Part shown: in pieces, positions 25,462-36,781 of the stretch
Position numbering within the stretch: position 1 is the first letter of the stretch
How the letters are laid out: every line of letters begins with the position of its first letter
Origin: Saccharopolyspora indica
GTDB taxonomy: Bacteria; Actinomycetota; Actinomycetes; Mycobacteriales; Pseudonocardiaceae
Length of the DNA: 64,000 bases
Assembly: GCF_027853965.1 (NCBI RefSeq)
Contig: NZ_JAQGLB010000005.1
Span: forward strand, 62,001-126,000
Direction: 5' to 3'
Made by a program: the position numbers and the translations under genes
Notes under the pieces: model-generated
What the model was told of the DNA's origin: nothing
What the model saw: the letters and a program-made list of their open reading frames with translations, nothing else
Databases searched by the model: none

Positions 25462-25557
25462 ATGCAGTTCCTGACCTCGATCCTGACCGCCGCTGCCGTC
25501 GCCCTGGTGGAGACCCTGGTGATCCACCTCGTCCGCAAGACCCTCCGCGCGGCCTGA
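25462..25557 (+). CDS. 31-residue putative small membrane protein
   Basis: A short frame with strong codon bias typical of this genome (nearly every third base is C or G). It encodes one hydrophobic helix (FLTSILTAAAVALVETLVI) followed by a basic tail (HLVRKTLRAA). The ATG is preceded by GGAGAG at 25451-25456. Function unknown. The amphipathic tail pattern suits a membrane-anchored microprotein; chance cannot be excluded at this length. Confidence 0.5.
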   Translation: MQFLTSILTAAAVALVETLVIHLVRKTLRAA

Positions 25558-25577
25558 TCCCGGCCTACCATCCGGGG

Positions 25578-25961
25578 ATGAGCGAACCGGCCGGAACCGC
25601 AGCCCAGCTCGTCTCGGTCGCCGACCAGTGGGCGAGGGCGATCGCCACCAACGACCTCGCCCGGATCGCCGAGCACATGGCCGACGAGTGGACGATCGTC
25701 TCCGAATCGGGGATCTCGGCGAAGGAGCGGTTCCTCTCGCTCATCGCCTCCGGCGAGCTGACCCACTCGGCGATGCAGCGCGTCGGCGAGCCGCGGATCA
25801 CGATCTGCGGCGACGTGGCGATCTACGTGGCGCGGGTGACCAACACCGCGCACTACCGGGGTCAGCGCTTCGACGCCGACGAGTGGACGACGGACGTCTT
25901 CGCCTGGCGGGACGGCCGCTGGCGCTGCGTGCACAGCCACATCACGCCGGTCGCGACCTGA
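25578..25961 (+). CDS. NTF2-like / SnoaL-like (DUF4440-type) protein
   Basis: 127 residues forming a cone-shaped NTF2 fold: an N-terminal helix (QLVSVADQWARAIATNDLARI), an ADEWTIVSESG turn and a C-terminal strand ending in WRCVHSHITP. Such proteins bind small ligands or act as isomerases, dehydratases or dimerisation domains. No specific activity can be inferred. There is no Shine-Dalgarno site; a -10-like TACCAT (25565-25570) lies just before the ATG, so a leaderless transcript is possible. Its stop is 1 bp from that of the convergent EamA gene. Confidence 0.82.
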   Translation: MSEPAGTAAQLVSVADQWARAIATNDLARIAEHMADEWTIVSESGISAKERFLSLIASGELTHSAMQRVGEPRITICGDVAIYVARVTNTAHYRGQRFDADEWTTDVFAWRDGRWRCVHSHITPVAT

Positions 25962-25962
25962 C

Positions 25963-26895
25963 CTACACCCCGGCCAGCTCCGAGGCCTGCGTCTTCGCCG
26001 GAGCCGAGCGCTGGGCGACGTAGGCACCGGCGAGGATCAGCGCGCCACCGAGCAGCTGGACCGGGCCCAGCGCCTCCGACAGCAGCGCCCAGGCGAGCAC
26101 GGTGGCCACCACCGGCTCCAGGAACGCGACCGCGCCCGCCACCTGCGGCGACAACCGGCGAACCGCGACGATGCCGGTCAAGTACGCCAGCACCGTGCTG
26201 AACACGACGATCCAGGCCACCGCCACCAGCGCCGGGAACTGCTGACCGGCCAGCTGGACGTCGCCGAGCAGCAGCGCCCAGTCCATGTCCCACGGCTGCG
26301 CGATCAGGGTCACCACCACCGCGCCGAGCAGCAGCCCGAACCCGGCGAGGGCGAACGGGTCGACCTCGGGCCCGCTGTCGGACAGCAGGAAGTAGGCGGC
26401 CTGGCAGCCCGCGGCGCCCAGCGCCAGCAGCAGGCCGACCGGGTCGAAGCTCAGCCCGGCCCACAGCTCCACCACGCAGGCCAGGCCGACCATCGCGATC
26501 GCCACCCCGATCGCCGCCGACCGGCTCACCGGGCTCCGCCGCACGAACCGGATCCAGCCCAGCACCAGCACCGGCCCGAGGAACTCGATCAGCAGCGCCA
26601 CCCCGACCGGCACGCTGGCGATCGAGGCGAAGTAGAAGACCTGCACCCCGGCGATGGCGAACAGCCCGTAGCCGATGAGCAGCTTGGGCACCCGCCGCAC
26701 GGCCGCGGCGTGCCGGAGGGCGAAGGGCAGCATCAGCAGCGCGCCACCGGCCAATCGCAGCCACGCCACCTGCAGCGGGCTGAACCCGGCGGTGATCAGC
26801 GGTTTGGCGAACGGCCCCGATCCGCCGAAGCAGAACGCGGAGGCGATCGCGATCGCCACCCCGGCGGACTTGGCACTGCTGGACAGGTTGCGCAC
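25963..26895 (-). CDS. EamA-family (DMT superfamily) transporter
   Basis: About 310 residues with ten predicted transmembrane helices in two EamA repeats: the first around AIASAFCFGGSGPFAKPLI, the second around LALGAAGCQAAYFLLSD. The conserved ALLIEFLGPV and AFLEPVVATVLAW segments end each repeat. Members export amino acids, purines or other metabolites, with RhtA-like threonine/homoserine export a common role. The substrate is unknown. I use the GTG at 26895, where the conserved sequence begins; the open frame extends upstream to 27051 without conserved content and runs into the aconitase promoter region. Confidence 0.85.
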   Translation of the reverse strand: MRNLSSSAKSAGVAIAIASAFCFGGSGPFAKPLITAGFSPLQVAWLRLAGGALLMLPFALRHAAAVRRVPKLLIGYGLFAIAGVQVFYFASIASVPVGVALLIEFLGPVLVLGWIRFVRRSPVSRSAAIGVAIAMVGLACVVELWAGLSFDPVGLLLALGAAGCQAAYFLLSDSGPEVDPFALAGFGLLLGAVVVTLIAQPWDMDWALLLGDVQLAGQQFPALVAVAWIVVFSTVLAYLTGIVAVRRLSPQVAGAVAFLEPVVATVLAWALLSEALGPVQLLGGALILAGAYVAQRSAPAKTQASELAGV

Positions 26896-27030
26896 GCGCC
26901 CATCGAAGCACGCGCCCCCGACCACCTGGAACCCGATTCCGGTACCGCCGTCCCAATGCTTGGGAACCCCCGGAAAAACGGCGGTTTTGCACGGAGTGGT
27001 ACATGTGATCGAGAGTTTGCCAACCCTTAG

Positions 27031-27060
27031 TTGAGGGCCCTTACAGGACAAGCGTACTGT
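27031..27060 (+). promoter_or_regulatory. probable aconitase promoter
   Basis: A -35-like TTGAGG (27031-27036) and -10-like TACTGT (27055-27060) with an 18-nt spacer lie about 100 nt upstream of the aconitase start. The -10 element falls within the AcnR-type operator. Confidence 0.5.
27044..27059 (+). promoter_or_regulatory. AcnR-type operator upstream of acnA
   Basis: CAGGACAAGCGTACTG matches exactly the AcnR operator consensus described in Corynebacterium glutamicum (CAGNACNNNCGTACTG). With one more base on each side (27043-27060) it forms the dyad ACAG-n-AC-n4-GT-n-CTGT. Overlap with the -10 suggests repression of aconitase. No acnR gene follows acnA in this window. Confidence 0.75.
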
Positions 27061-27158
27061 TTACATCGAAGAGAGCGGGTCCTCGCGCATGCTCGGCCGA
27101 CGTGCGCGAGACTCGCAATCGTTCCCGAACTTGCGCCCGTCGCGAGATGGAGTTGAAC

Positions 27159-29963
<2,805 letters not shown>

Positions 29964-29990
29964 TCCCAGCCGACCCGGCGGGCAGCAACT

Positions 29991-30029
29991 GAACGGGCCC
30001 GGTGCGCCACAAGCGCACCGGGCCCGTTC
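29991..30029 (+). terminator. 17-bp hairpin terminator after acnA
   Basis: A perfect 17-bp stem (29991-30007 and 30013-30029) with the 5-nt loop CACAA begins 28 nt after the acnA stop. It is followed by a short pyrimidine-rich stretch. Confidence 0.88.
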
Positions 30030-30056
30030 TGCTCGTGGTCGGGCGGGGCGGGAAGG

Positions 30057-30119
30057 GTGCGGTTGGGAGGGGGGTCCGTGAGCGGTTTGGGGCGTCATAG
30101 CACCCCAAACCACTCACGG
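30057..30119. repeat. palindromic repeat, copy 1 (44-nt core 30076-30119)
   Basis: The 44-nt core runs CCGTGAGCGGTTTGGGG...CCCCAAACCACTCACGG and is identical to the core of copy 2 at 31209-31252. About 19 nt of 5' flank (TGCGGTTGGG...) is also shared with copy 2. It overlaps the last codons and provides the stop codon (TCA at 30114-30116 on +) of the minus-strand gene beside it. Confidence 0.88.
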
Positions 30120-31082
30120 CCCCACGCATCTCCGGCATCTCCTCGTCGGCCCGCGCCACCCCTCCCTGCGCAGCACCGCAACGACTTCGCGGGCCACCGA
30201 GCACGGATTGCGCTCGACGTCCCGCCAGCCGTACACCAACCGCGCCATGCCGCTGAGCTCAGCGGCGTTGTCCCGCCTGCGGTCGCGGAACGCCGTCTCG
30301 GCGTCGCTGTGGTAGGCGCGGCCGTCGAGCCGGACGATCAGCCGAACCCCGATGCCCTCATAGCTGCAGTCCTCCAGGAGCTTCCGGCCGAACGCCGAAC
30401 GGGGAACCTGGCGCTGCGCCCGAGGAATGCCGTGCGCCTGCTCGACATCCAGGAAGTACCGAGCCTCCAGCATCGACGTGAGACCCTCACCGAGCAGCCG
30501 GACCGCACGGTCGAGCGCAGTCCGGTAGCGGTAGGCCGGTCTCGCCACCAGCCGGGCACCGATGTCGTCGACCGCCACCCGGTTCGCGGCGGCCACGGTC
30601 AGCAGCGTCCGCTCGGCCGCTTTCTCGTCCGCTTCGGCGACAGCCATGTCGATCACCGTGTCCGCGCGCGATGTCCGCGGTGGATCGTGCGCTACGACGA
30701 TGTGCTGGAAGGCACGGCTGCGGTGGATCACCACGCCTTCCTGCGCCATGGCGGAAGTCCCGTAGGGAACCGTGACGTGAATCGGCCCGTCGTCCTTCGG
30801 CAGCCAGCCCCACTCCTGCGCGGCGGTCTGGTGGCTGAGCACCGCAGGCGGATCGGCGTACAACAGCGCGGCGCTGATCCGGGCCGGCCGCGGGAGCGGA
30901 CCGCTGAACAACGCGATCACTCCACGATGGACCCGCTGCCAGCGGTTCGCCCTGACGTTGGCGCGCACCGCGTCATGACTGATCCCGAACTTCCGCAGCT
31001 GCCTGCGGGTGAAGACGGCGTGCTGGCTGCGGTTGAGCAGCTCCCACTCCGCCAGGTCTGACTCTCGGATAACAAGGGGCAC
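30114..31082 (-). CDS. AbiEi-like winged helix plus DUF559/Vsr-like nuclease-fold protein
   Basis: About 322 residues. The N-terminal ~60 residues look like the winged-helix domain of AbiEi-type antitoxins (FTRRQLRKFGISHDAV, RVHRGVIAL). The C-terminal ~100 residues match the DUF559/Vsr-like endonuclease-fold pattern: LIVRLDGRAYHSD with a central acidic residue, then DRRRDN. Such proteins are common singletons in actinobacteria and their role is unproven: a solitary antitoxin relative, repair or defence. The GTG at 31082 lacks a clear ribosome site and is tentative. The gene is bracketed by two identical palindromes, the left one ending the reading frame. Confidence 0.72.
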   Translation of the reverse strand: MPLVIRESDLAEWELLNRSQHAVFTRRQLRKFGISHDAVRANVRANRWQRVHRGVIALFSGPLPRPARISAALLYADPPAVLSHQTAAQEWGWLPKDDGPIHVTVPYGTSAMAQEGVVIHRSRAFQHIVVAHDPPRTSRADTVIDMAVAEADEKAAERTLLTVAAANRVAVDDIGARLVARPAYRYRTALDRAVRLLGEGLTSMLEARYFLDVEQAHGIPRAQRQVPRSAFGRKLLEDCSYEGIGVRLIVRLDGRAYHSDAETAFRDRRRDNAAELSGMARLVYGWRDVERNPCSVAREVVAVLRREGWRGPTRRCRRCVGP

Positions 31083-31189
31083 GCAATGTAGAGGCGAGAA
31101 CCGGCCGCCCAGATACACCCGCGAACGTCCTGACGTCCGAAAGCACCCGAAGGTGCGTACAGATCGCTCCCGCGCCAATCGTTGGGCGC

Positions 31190-31270
31190 TGCGGTCGGGT
31201 GGGTGGGTCCGTGAGCGGTTTGGGGCGTCATAGCACCCCAAACCACTCACGGACCCACCCCCCAACCGCA
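31190..31270. repeat. palindromic repeat, copy 2 (81-bp near-perfect palindrome)
   Basis: The core 31209-31252 is identical to copy 1. Here the arms extend outward: TGCGGTCGGGTGGGTGGGTCC on the left mirrors GGACCCACCCCCCAACCGCA on the right with few mismatches. It lies between the Vsr-like gene (start 31082) and the end of the P450 gene (31297). Confidence 0.88.
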
Positions 31271-31296
31271 GGCCGGCAGCCTTGGCGATCCGCTCG

Positions 31297-32508
31297 CTAC
31301 CAGGTGACCGGGAGTTCGTGGACGCCGTAGATGTTCATGTCGGTGCGGAGCTTCACCTCGGCTGCCGGGATGGCCAGGGCGAGGTCCGGGAAGCGGCGGA
31401 GCAGGCCGCCGAAGGCTGCTCGCATCTCGATGCGGGCCAGCTGCTGGCCCAGGCACTGGTGGATGCCGTGGCCGAAGGCCAGGTGGCCGCGGGCGTTGCG
31501 GTGCACGTCCAGGGAGTCGGCTTCGGCGAAGCGCCGCGGGTCGTGGTTGGCGGCCAGCAGGGACAGCACGACGGTCGATCCCTCGTTGATCGTCACGCCG
31601 CCGATCTCGACGTCCTCGGCGGCGTAGCGGTAGAAGACGTCGCCGACGGACAGGTAGCGCAGGAGTTCCTCGACCGCACCGGGCAGCAGTTCCGGGTCGG
31701 CGCGCAGTTCGGCGAGCTGCGCGGGGTTCTCCAGCAGCGCGAAGGTGCCCAGTCCCAGCATGTTCGCGGTGGTCTCGTGACCGGCGAGCAGCAGCAGGAA
31801 CGCCACCCCGGTCAGCTCCTCCACCGCGAGGTCCTCGTGGCGGGCCAGGTCGGACAGGATGTCCTCCCCCGGCTCGGCGCGCTTGCTCGTCACCAGTTCG
31901 GCGAGGTAGGTGTTCAGCGCGACGTAGGCGCCCATCTTCTGCTCGACCGGCTGCTCCTTGACCATGAACTGGGCGTAGTGGGACTGGAAGACGTCCCGGT
32001 CGGCGTAGGGCACGCCGAGCATCTCGCAGATCACCAGCGACGGCACCGGCAGCGCGAACTCCGCGACGAGGTCCGCGGGCTGGGGCAGGCCCGCCAGGTG
32101 GTCCAGCTGCCGCTCGACGATCTCGGCGATGTGCGCTTCGAGCGACTTCATCCGCTTGACGGTGAAGGCACCGGTGAGTCTGCGCCGCAGCCGGGTGTGG
32201 TCCGGCGGGTCCATCGCGACGAACATGCCCGGGATCTGCGGCGCCGGTTCGGTGGCGGCCGGCATGTCCGGCGGCGTGTCGAGCGCGTGGACGACGCCGA
32301 GGTCCAGGCGGGAGCTGAGCCGGGTGTCGGCCATCGCCTGGCGGACCTCGTCGTAGCCGGTGATCAGCCAGCCCTCGTGGCCGTCCGGGAAGATCAGCGG
32401 GCTGACCGGCCGGGCCTGGCGCAGCCGGGAGACCTGGCTGGACGGGTCGAAGGGGCCCGCATCGCGCTCCGGGGAAAGGCCGTGCGGGACGGGAACCGTG
32501 TCGGTCAT
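31297..32508 (-). CDS. cytochrome P450, CYP105-like
   Basis: A 403-residue soluble bacterial P450. The I-helix oxygen-binding AGHETT, the ExxR motif in EELLR and the heme loop FGHGIHQCLG with the cysteine thiolate are all present. The LPVPSLVICEMLGVPY segment is typical of CYP105-like enzymes. It would hydroxylate or dealkylate a small molecule with electrons from a ferredoxin; no ferredoxin is adjacent, so it may borrow the one at 39487. ATG at 32508 preceded by AGAGGAAG; the longer frame upstream is not P450-like. Divergent from the AfsR-like regulator, which may control it. Confidence 0.92.
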   Translation of the reverse strand: MTDTVPVPHGLSPERDAGPFDPSSQVSRLRQARPVSPLIFPDGHEGWLITGYDEVRQAMADTRLSSRLDLGVVHALDTPPDMPAATEPAPQIPGMFVAMDPPDHTRLRRRLTGAFTVKRMKSLEAHIAEIVERQLDHLAGLPQPADLVAEFALPVPSLVICEMLGVPYADRDVFQSHYAQFMVKEQPVEQKMGAYVALNTYLAELVTSKRAEPGEDILSDLARHEDLAVEELTGVAFLLLLAGHETTANMLGLGTFALLENPAQLAELRADPELLPGAVEELLRYLSVGDVFYRYAAEDVEIGGVTINEGSTVVLSLLAANHDPRRFAEADSLDVHRNARGHLAFGHGIHQCLGQQLARIEMRAAFGGLLRRFPDLALAIPAAEVKLRTDMNIYGVHELPVTW

Positions 32509-32600
32509 CGTGCTTCCTCTCGTGGCGGCAACTGCGACCACCGTCCCCGGTCGGCCTGACGTGCGGCTGACACGGCGCTGACACCGCCTCCGGCGGGTGT

Positions 32601-32630
32601 GCCCGACCGCCGGACTCCCGCCGGTCGGGC
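32601..32630. promoter_or_regulatory. inverted repeat in P450/AfsR-like divergent promoter region
   Basis: GCCCGACCG (32601-32609) and CGGTCGGGC (32622-32630) are exact complements spaced by 12 nt. A -10-like CAAAAT (32635-32640) and the GTG start of the regulator follow closely, so an operator for auto-regulation is plausible and the regulator transcript may be leaderless. Confidence 0.4.
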
Positions 32631-32647
32631 GTGGCAAAATCAGCCGG

Positions 32648-35600
32648 GTGAAGATCGGGATGCTCGGGCCGTTCGAGGTTCGCACGGATGACGACTTCCC
32701 GATCGACGTGCCGGGCGCCCGGCTGCGCGGGCTGCTGGTCGCGCTCGCGCTCGCGCCGGGGCAGGTGGTCCCGAAAACGGCGCTCGTCGACTGGATCTGG
32801 GGCGAGCAGCCGCCCACCGGTGCCGCGAACGCCTTGCAGCGCCTGATCTCCCGGCTCCGGAAGTCGCTGCCCGCCGAGGCGGTCGAAGGGCACCCCAGCG
32901 GCTACCGGCTGGCGGTGGAACCCGACGCCGTCGATGCCGTGCGCTTCGAACGGCTCCTCGGCCGGGCCCGCGACGCCGGTGATCCGCAACTGCTGGGCGA
33001 GGCTCTGGCGCTGTGGCGCGGGACGGCCATGCAGGACGTCGAACTGCCGGACAGCGGGGCGTTCGACGCCGAGATCACCCGGCTGGAGACGCTGCGCCTG
33101 GCTGCCCTGGAAGACCGGTTCGACGCGGAGATCGACCTCGGGCGCGGTGCTGATCTGGTCGCGGAGCTGACCGGTCTGGTGGCCGCGCACCCGCTGCGGG
33201 AGCGGCTGGCCGCAGCGTTGATGCGCGCTCTCGTCGCGACCGGCCGCGACACCGAAGCGCTGCTCGTCTACGAGAACACGCGCAACGCCCTGGCCGACGC
33301 GCTGGGCGCCGACCCGTCACCGGAGCTGTCGGCGTTGCACGTCGCACTGCTGCGGGGCGAGCGGGAGGCGGGCCGCAAGACCAACCTGCGCGCCGAGCTG
33401 ACCAGCTACGTCGGCAAGGACGCGGATGTCGCCGCGGTGGGCGAGCTCGTCACCGGGCACCGGCTGACCACGCTGATCGGACCGGGCGGCTCCGGAAAGA
33501 CCCGGCTGGCCACCGAAACCGCTCGCACGCTGCTCGGCGGCCTGCCGGACGGGGCCTGGCTGGTCGAGCTGGCGGGCGACGACGGCGACGTGGCGAACTC
33601 GGCGCTCGCGGTGCTCGGGCAGCGGGATGCGCTGCTCGGCGAGGCGCCGGACGCGCAACCGGCGGACCGGCTCATCGCCGCGGTGCGCGAGCGGGAGATG
33701 CTGCTCGTGCTGGACAACTGCGAGCACGTGATCGACTCGGCGGCGAACTTCGCCCACCGGGTGCTCGGGGAGTGCCCGCGGCTGCGGATCCTCGCGACGA
33801 GCCGGGAACCGCTCGGCATCACCGGTGAGGCGTTGTGGCCGGTCGCGCCGCTGACCCTGCCCGATGCCGACGCCGACCCCGGCCGGATCGAATCCTCCCC
33901 GGCCGTCCGGCTGCTGCGGGACCGGGCCGCCGCGGTGCGCAAGGATCTCGCCGGTGATGCCGACGCGCTGGCGACCATGGCGCGCATCTGCCGGGCGCTG
34001 GACGGCATGCCGCTGGCGATCGAGCTCGCCGCGGCCAGGTTGCGCACCATGTCGCTCGACCAGCTCGCCGACCGGCTCGACGACCGGTTCCGCCTGCTGA
34101 CCGGTGGCAGCCGCACCGCGCTGCCGAGGCACCGGACGCTGCGCGCGGTGATCGACTGGAGCTGGGAACTGCTCACCGACGCCGAACGGATCGTGCTGCG
34201 CAGGCTCTCGGCGTTCTCCGGCGGTGCGAGCCTGGAGGCGGCCGAGCAGGTCTGCGCGGGCGGAGCGGTCGAGCCGGATCACGTGCTCGAGCTGCTGACC
34301 GCGCTGACCGAGAAGTCGCTGGTGCTCGCCGAAGGCGACCGCTACCGGATGCTCGGCACGATCCAGGAGTACGCCGCGCTGCGGCTCTCGGAGGCCGGGG
34401 AATCGGATTCCGTGCGCCGTGCGCATCTGACGTGCTTCACCGAGCTCGCCGAAGTCGCGGATCCGCACCTCCGCCGCGCCGAGCAGCTCGAATGGCTCGC
34501 CGCGCTGGGCGTCGAGCACGCCAACATCGCCGCCGCGATGCGCGGAGCGCTCGCGGCCGACGATGCGGAGGGCGCGATGCGGCTCGCCGCCGCGGCGGGC
34601 TGGTACTGGTGGCTCGGCGGGCACAAGGCCGAAGGCAGCGAGCTGATCCTGGCCGCTGCCGCCGTGCCCGGCGACGTGCCCGCCGAGATCAGGGCCGTGG
34701 TGTACGCGTTCATCGTCAACTTCGTGTCCACCGGGGCGCTGAGCGATCAGCAGCAGGCGGCGTCGTGGATCATCAAGGCCCACGAGGTGGGCCGGGGCGT
34801 TCGCAGCGGCCACCCCGCGCTGCGGTTCGTGGCCCCGCTGGAACGCATGCTGCAGGCGCCGGAGGAGGCGATGCTCGCGTTCGAGCCGCTGCTCGTCGAC
34901 GACGATCCGTGGGTCCGCGCCCTCGCCCGGCTGCACCTCGGCAAGACGCGGATCGTGCTCGGCCACCCCGGCTGGGAGGCCGACGTCCACCTGGAGGAAG
35001 CGCTCACCGAGTTCCGCGCGGTCGGCGAGCGGTGGGGGCTCTCGTTCGCGCTGAGCGAGCTGGCGAGCCGGACCGCGGTGCGCGGCGAGTTCACCAGCGC
35101 GTGCGAGTTCTACGAGCAGGCGATCGGCGTGGTCACCGAGTTCGGGGCCGACGACGACGTGGTGCGGATGCGGTCGCAGCAGGCCCGGCTGCACTGGCTG
35201 TCGGGCGATGCGGATGCCAGCGCGGCCGCCATGGCCGATGCGCACCGGGCCGCCGATCGAGCCGCCTGGCCTCCGGTGCTGGCCGAGCTGGCGTTGGCGG
35301 AGGCGGGGCTCGCGCGCTTGCGCGGTGACGACGAGCAAGCGCGCAGGCAGCTCGACGTCGCGACGGCGTTGCTGGGCGATGGGGCGGAACGGGCCAACGT
35401 CCGCGCGGAGGTGCACGACCTGCTCGGCTACCTCGCGGCGGACCTCGACGAGGCCCACCGCCACCGCGGCTCGGCGTTGCACGCGGCGTCCGAAGCGGGC
35501 TACGCGCCCTTGATCGCCCAGGTGCTCGTCGGGATCGCGGATCTGGCGCTGCGCAGCCAACAGCACGAACAGGCGGCTCAGCTGCTCGCGGCCAGCTCAG

Positions 35601-35755
35601 CGGTGCGCGGACTGCCGGACCTCTCCTTGCCGGATGCCGACCGGATCGAGCAGGCCGCGCGGCGCAGCCTCGGCGACGCGCGGTTCGGCGAAGCCGTGCG
35701 GGTGGGCTCGCAGGCGAGCTGGCACGAGCTGGCCTCGGCCGCCCTCGCCCGCTGA
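32648..35755 (+). CDS. AfsR/SARP-type regulator: winged helix, BTAD, NB-ARC ATPase and helical repeats
   Basis: 1035 residues. An OmpR-like winged helix (about 1-90), bacterial transcriptional activation domain (about 95-240), NB-ARC/STAND ATPase with Walker A GPGGSGKT at residues 278-285 and LLVLDNCEHV as Walker B, a winged-helix region, and a C-terminal alpha-helical TPR-like region. Such proteins activate secondary metabolism or specific oxygenase genes when nucleotide-bound. The divergent P450 is the obvious candidate target. GTG at 32648 is where the conserved DNA-binding domain begins (VKIGMLGPFEV). No ribosome site is seen. It converges with the methyltransferase, 2 bp apart. Confidence 0.9.
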   Translation: MKIGMLGPFEVRTDDDFPIDVPGARLRGLLVALALAPGQVVPKTALVDWIWGEQPPTGAANALQRLISRLRKSLPAEAVEGHPSGYRLAVEPDAVDAVRFERLLGRARDAGDPQLLGEALALWRGTAMQDVELPDSGAFDAEITRLETLRLAALEDRFDAEIDLGRGADLVAELTGLVAAHPLRERLAAALMRALVATGRDTEALLVYENTRNALADALGADPSPELSALHVALLRGEREAGRKTNLRAELTSYVGKDADVAAVGELVTGHRLTTLIGPGGSGKTRLATETARTLLGGLPDGAWLVELAGDDGDVANSALAVLGQRDALLGEAPDAQPADRLIAAVREREMLLVLDNCEHVIDSAANFAHRVLGECPRLRILATSREPLGITGEALWPVAPLTLPDADADPGRIESSPAVRLLRDRAAAVRKDLAGDADALATMARICRALDGMPLAIELAAARLRTMSLDQLADRLDDRFRLLTGGSRTALPRHRTLRAVIDWSWELLTDAERIVLRRLSAFSGGASLEAAEQVCAGGAVEPDHVLELLTALTEKSLVLAEGDRYRMLGTIQEYAALRLSEAGESDSVRRAHLTCFTELAEVADPHLRRAEQLEWLAALGVEHANIAAAMRGALAADDAEGAMRLAAAAGWYWWLGGHKAEGSELILAAAAVPGDVPAEIRAVVYAFIVNFVSTGALSDQQQAASWIIKAHEVGRGVRSGHPALRFVAPLERMLQAPEEAMLAFEPLLVDDDPWVRALARLHLGKTRIVLGHPGWEADVHLEEALTEFRAVGERWGLSFALSELASRTAVRGEFTSACEFYEQAIGVVTEFGADDDVVRMRSQQARLHWLSGDADASAAAMADAHRAADRAAWPPVLAELALAEAGLARLRGDDEQARRQLDVATALLGDGAERANVRAEVHDLLGYLAADLDEAHRHRGSALHAASEAGYAPLIAQVLVGIADLALRSQQHEQAAQLLAASSAVRGLPDLSLPDADRIEQAARRSLGDARFGEAVRVGSQASWHELASAALAR

Positions 35756-35757
35756 GC

Positions 35758-36417
35758 TCAGTCCTGGCGCGGGCGGCGGCAGACGTAGATGCGGGCCGGG
35801 GGCACGTTGCGCCACACCGTGCGGGAGGTCAGGACCTCGTCGAAGCTCAGGTCCAGGCGGCGGCGGAACTGGCGGGCGCCGGACATGCCCAGCGCGTGCA
35901 CGTAGGCGAAGGTCGTGAAGGCGCCGCCCGGCGCGAGCACCGAACCGACCTGGTGCAGGATGTCGCGCTGCAGCTGACCCGGGAAGATCGACCACGGCAG
36001 GCCGCTGACCACCGCGTCCACCTTGTCGACACCGATCTCGGCGAGCAGTTCGCCGAGCCGGGCCGCGTCGCCCTGGACGACCTCCAGCCACGGCAGCTCG
36101 GTGCGCAGGTACTCGACCATGCCGCCGTCCAGCTCGATGGCCACCTGGCGGCCGCCCGATGGCAGCCGGTCGGCGATCGCGCCGCTGAGCGCTCCGGTGC
36201 CCGGCCCGAGCTCCACCACCACCGGCGTGCCCGAGGACGGCACCACCGACGCCATCTCGCGGGCCAGGCTCGGCGAGCTGGGGGCGACCGCGCCGACCAG
36301 GTTGGGCTTGCGCACCGCGCGCTCGATGAAGGCGCGGTAGTTGGCCAACGTCGATCCGGTGCCGGGCAGTGCGGCAGCGCCCCGCTGCCGACCTCGGACC
36401 TGTTCGGCTGGAGTCAC
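35758..36417 (-). CDS. class I SAM-dependent methyltransferase, PmtA-like (second copy)
   Basis: 219 residues, paralogue of the gene at 3342-3938. Motif I is VVELGPGTGAL, with VVSGLPW, APGGAFT, SRTVWRN and PPARIYVCRRPR in the same order. Its N-terminus has an extra ~20 residues including a FIERAVRKPN segment like that preceding the fold in phospholipid N-methyltransferases. It probably methylates a lipid head group or amine at the membrane surface; the exact substrate is unknown. GTG start at 36417 preceded by AAGGG. Two copies in 36 kb suggest divergence of substrate or regulation. Confidence 0.8.
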   Translation of the reverse strand: MTPAEQVRGRQRGAAALPGTGSTLANYRAFIERAVRKPNLVGAVAPSSPSLAREMASVVPSSGTPVVVELGPGTGALSGAIADRLPSGGRQVAIELDGGMVEYLRTELPWLEVVQGDAARLGELLAEIGVDKVDAVVSGLPWSIFPGQLQRDILHQVGSVLAPGGAFTTFAYVHALGMSGARQFRRRLDLSFDEVLTSRTVWRNVPPARIYVCRRPRQD

Positions 36418-36781
36418 GGAAGCCCTTCCCGGTTGGTGGTGCGGCCTGGCTCGCCCACCCTATCGGGCATCCGGGTGAAGCCGACGACCATGTGCGGCAT
36501 CACATGCCGATCACCGCGGGACCTTTCCGGCCGCGTTGGGCGCAGCGGTGCGGGCAATGGAATCCCGCCCGCGATAACGGACCGCGACCGGACCATTACC
36601 GGACGAATTGATCTCGCTCCGGGAAACGCGGAATCGGGCCGTGTCGAATAGCGCGATAAATCCGCGGGAATTGTGTAACGAAAACCGGCCCGCCGACGAT
36701 GCGCGGGCAATCGCCGACCGCGGGCGGAGAAGGGTTACGGGCCCGAGCGGAACCGACCGCCGAGCCCGCGCGCGCGTCCGC
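36418..36781. other. non-coding stretch upstream of the PmtA-like gene
   Basis: No frame here has both a ribosome site and the codon bias of neighbouring genes. The middle (36590-36680) is relatively AT-rich and may hold the promoter of the methyltransferase. Nothing else is recognisable. Confidence 0.5.

Noticed and set aside
30057-31270. CRISPR or transposon ends from the repeat pair
   Set aside because: There are only two copies 1.1 kb apart, no spacers, no transposase and no target-site duplication that I can see.
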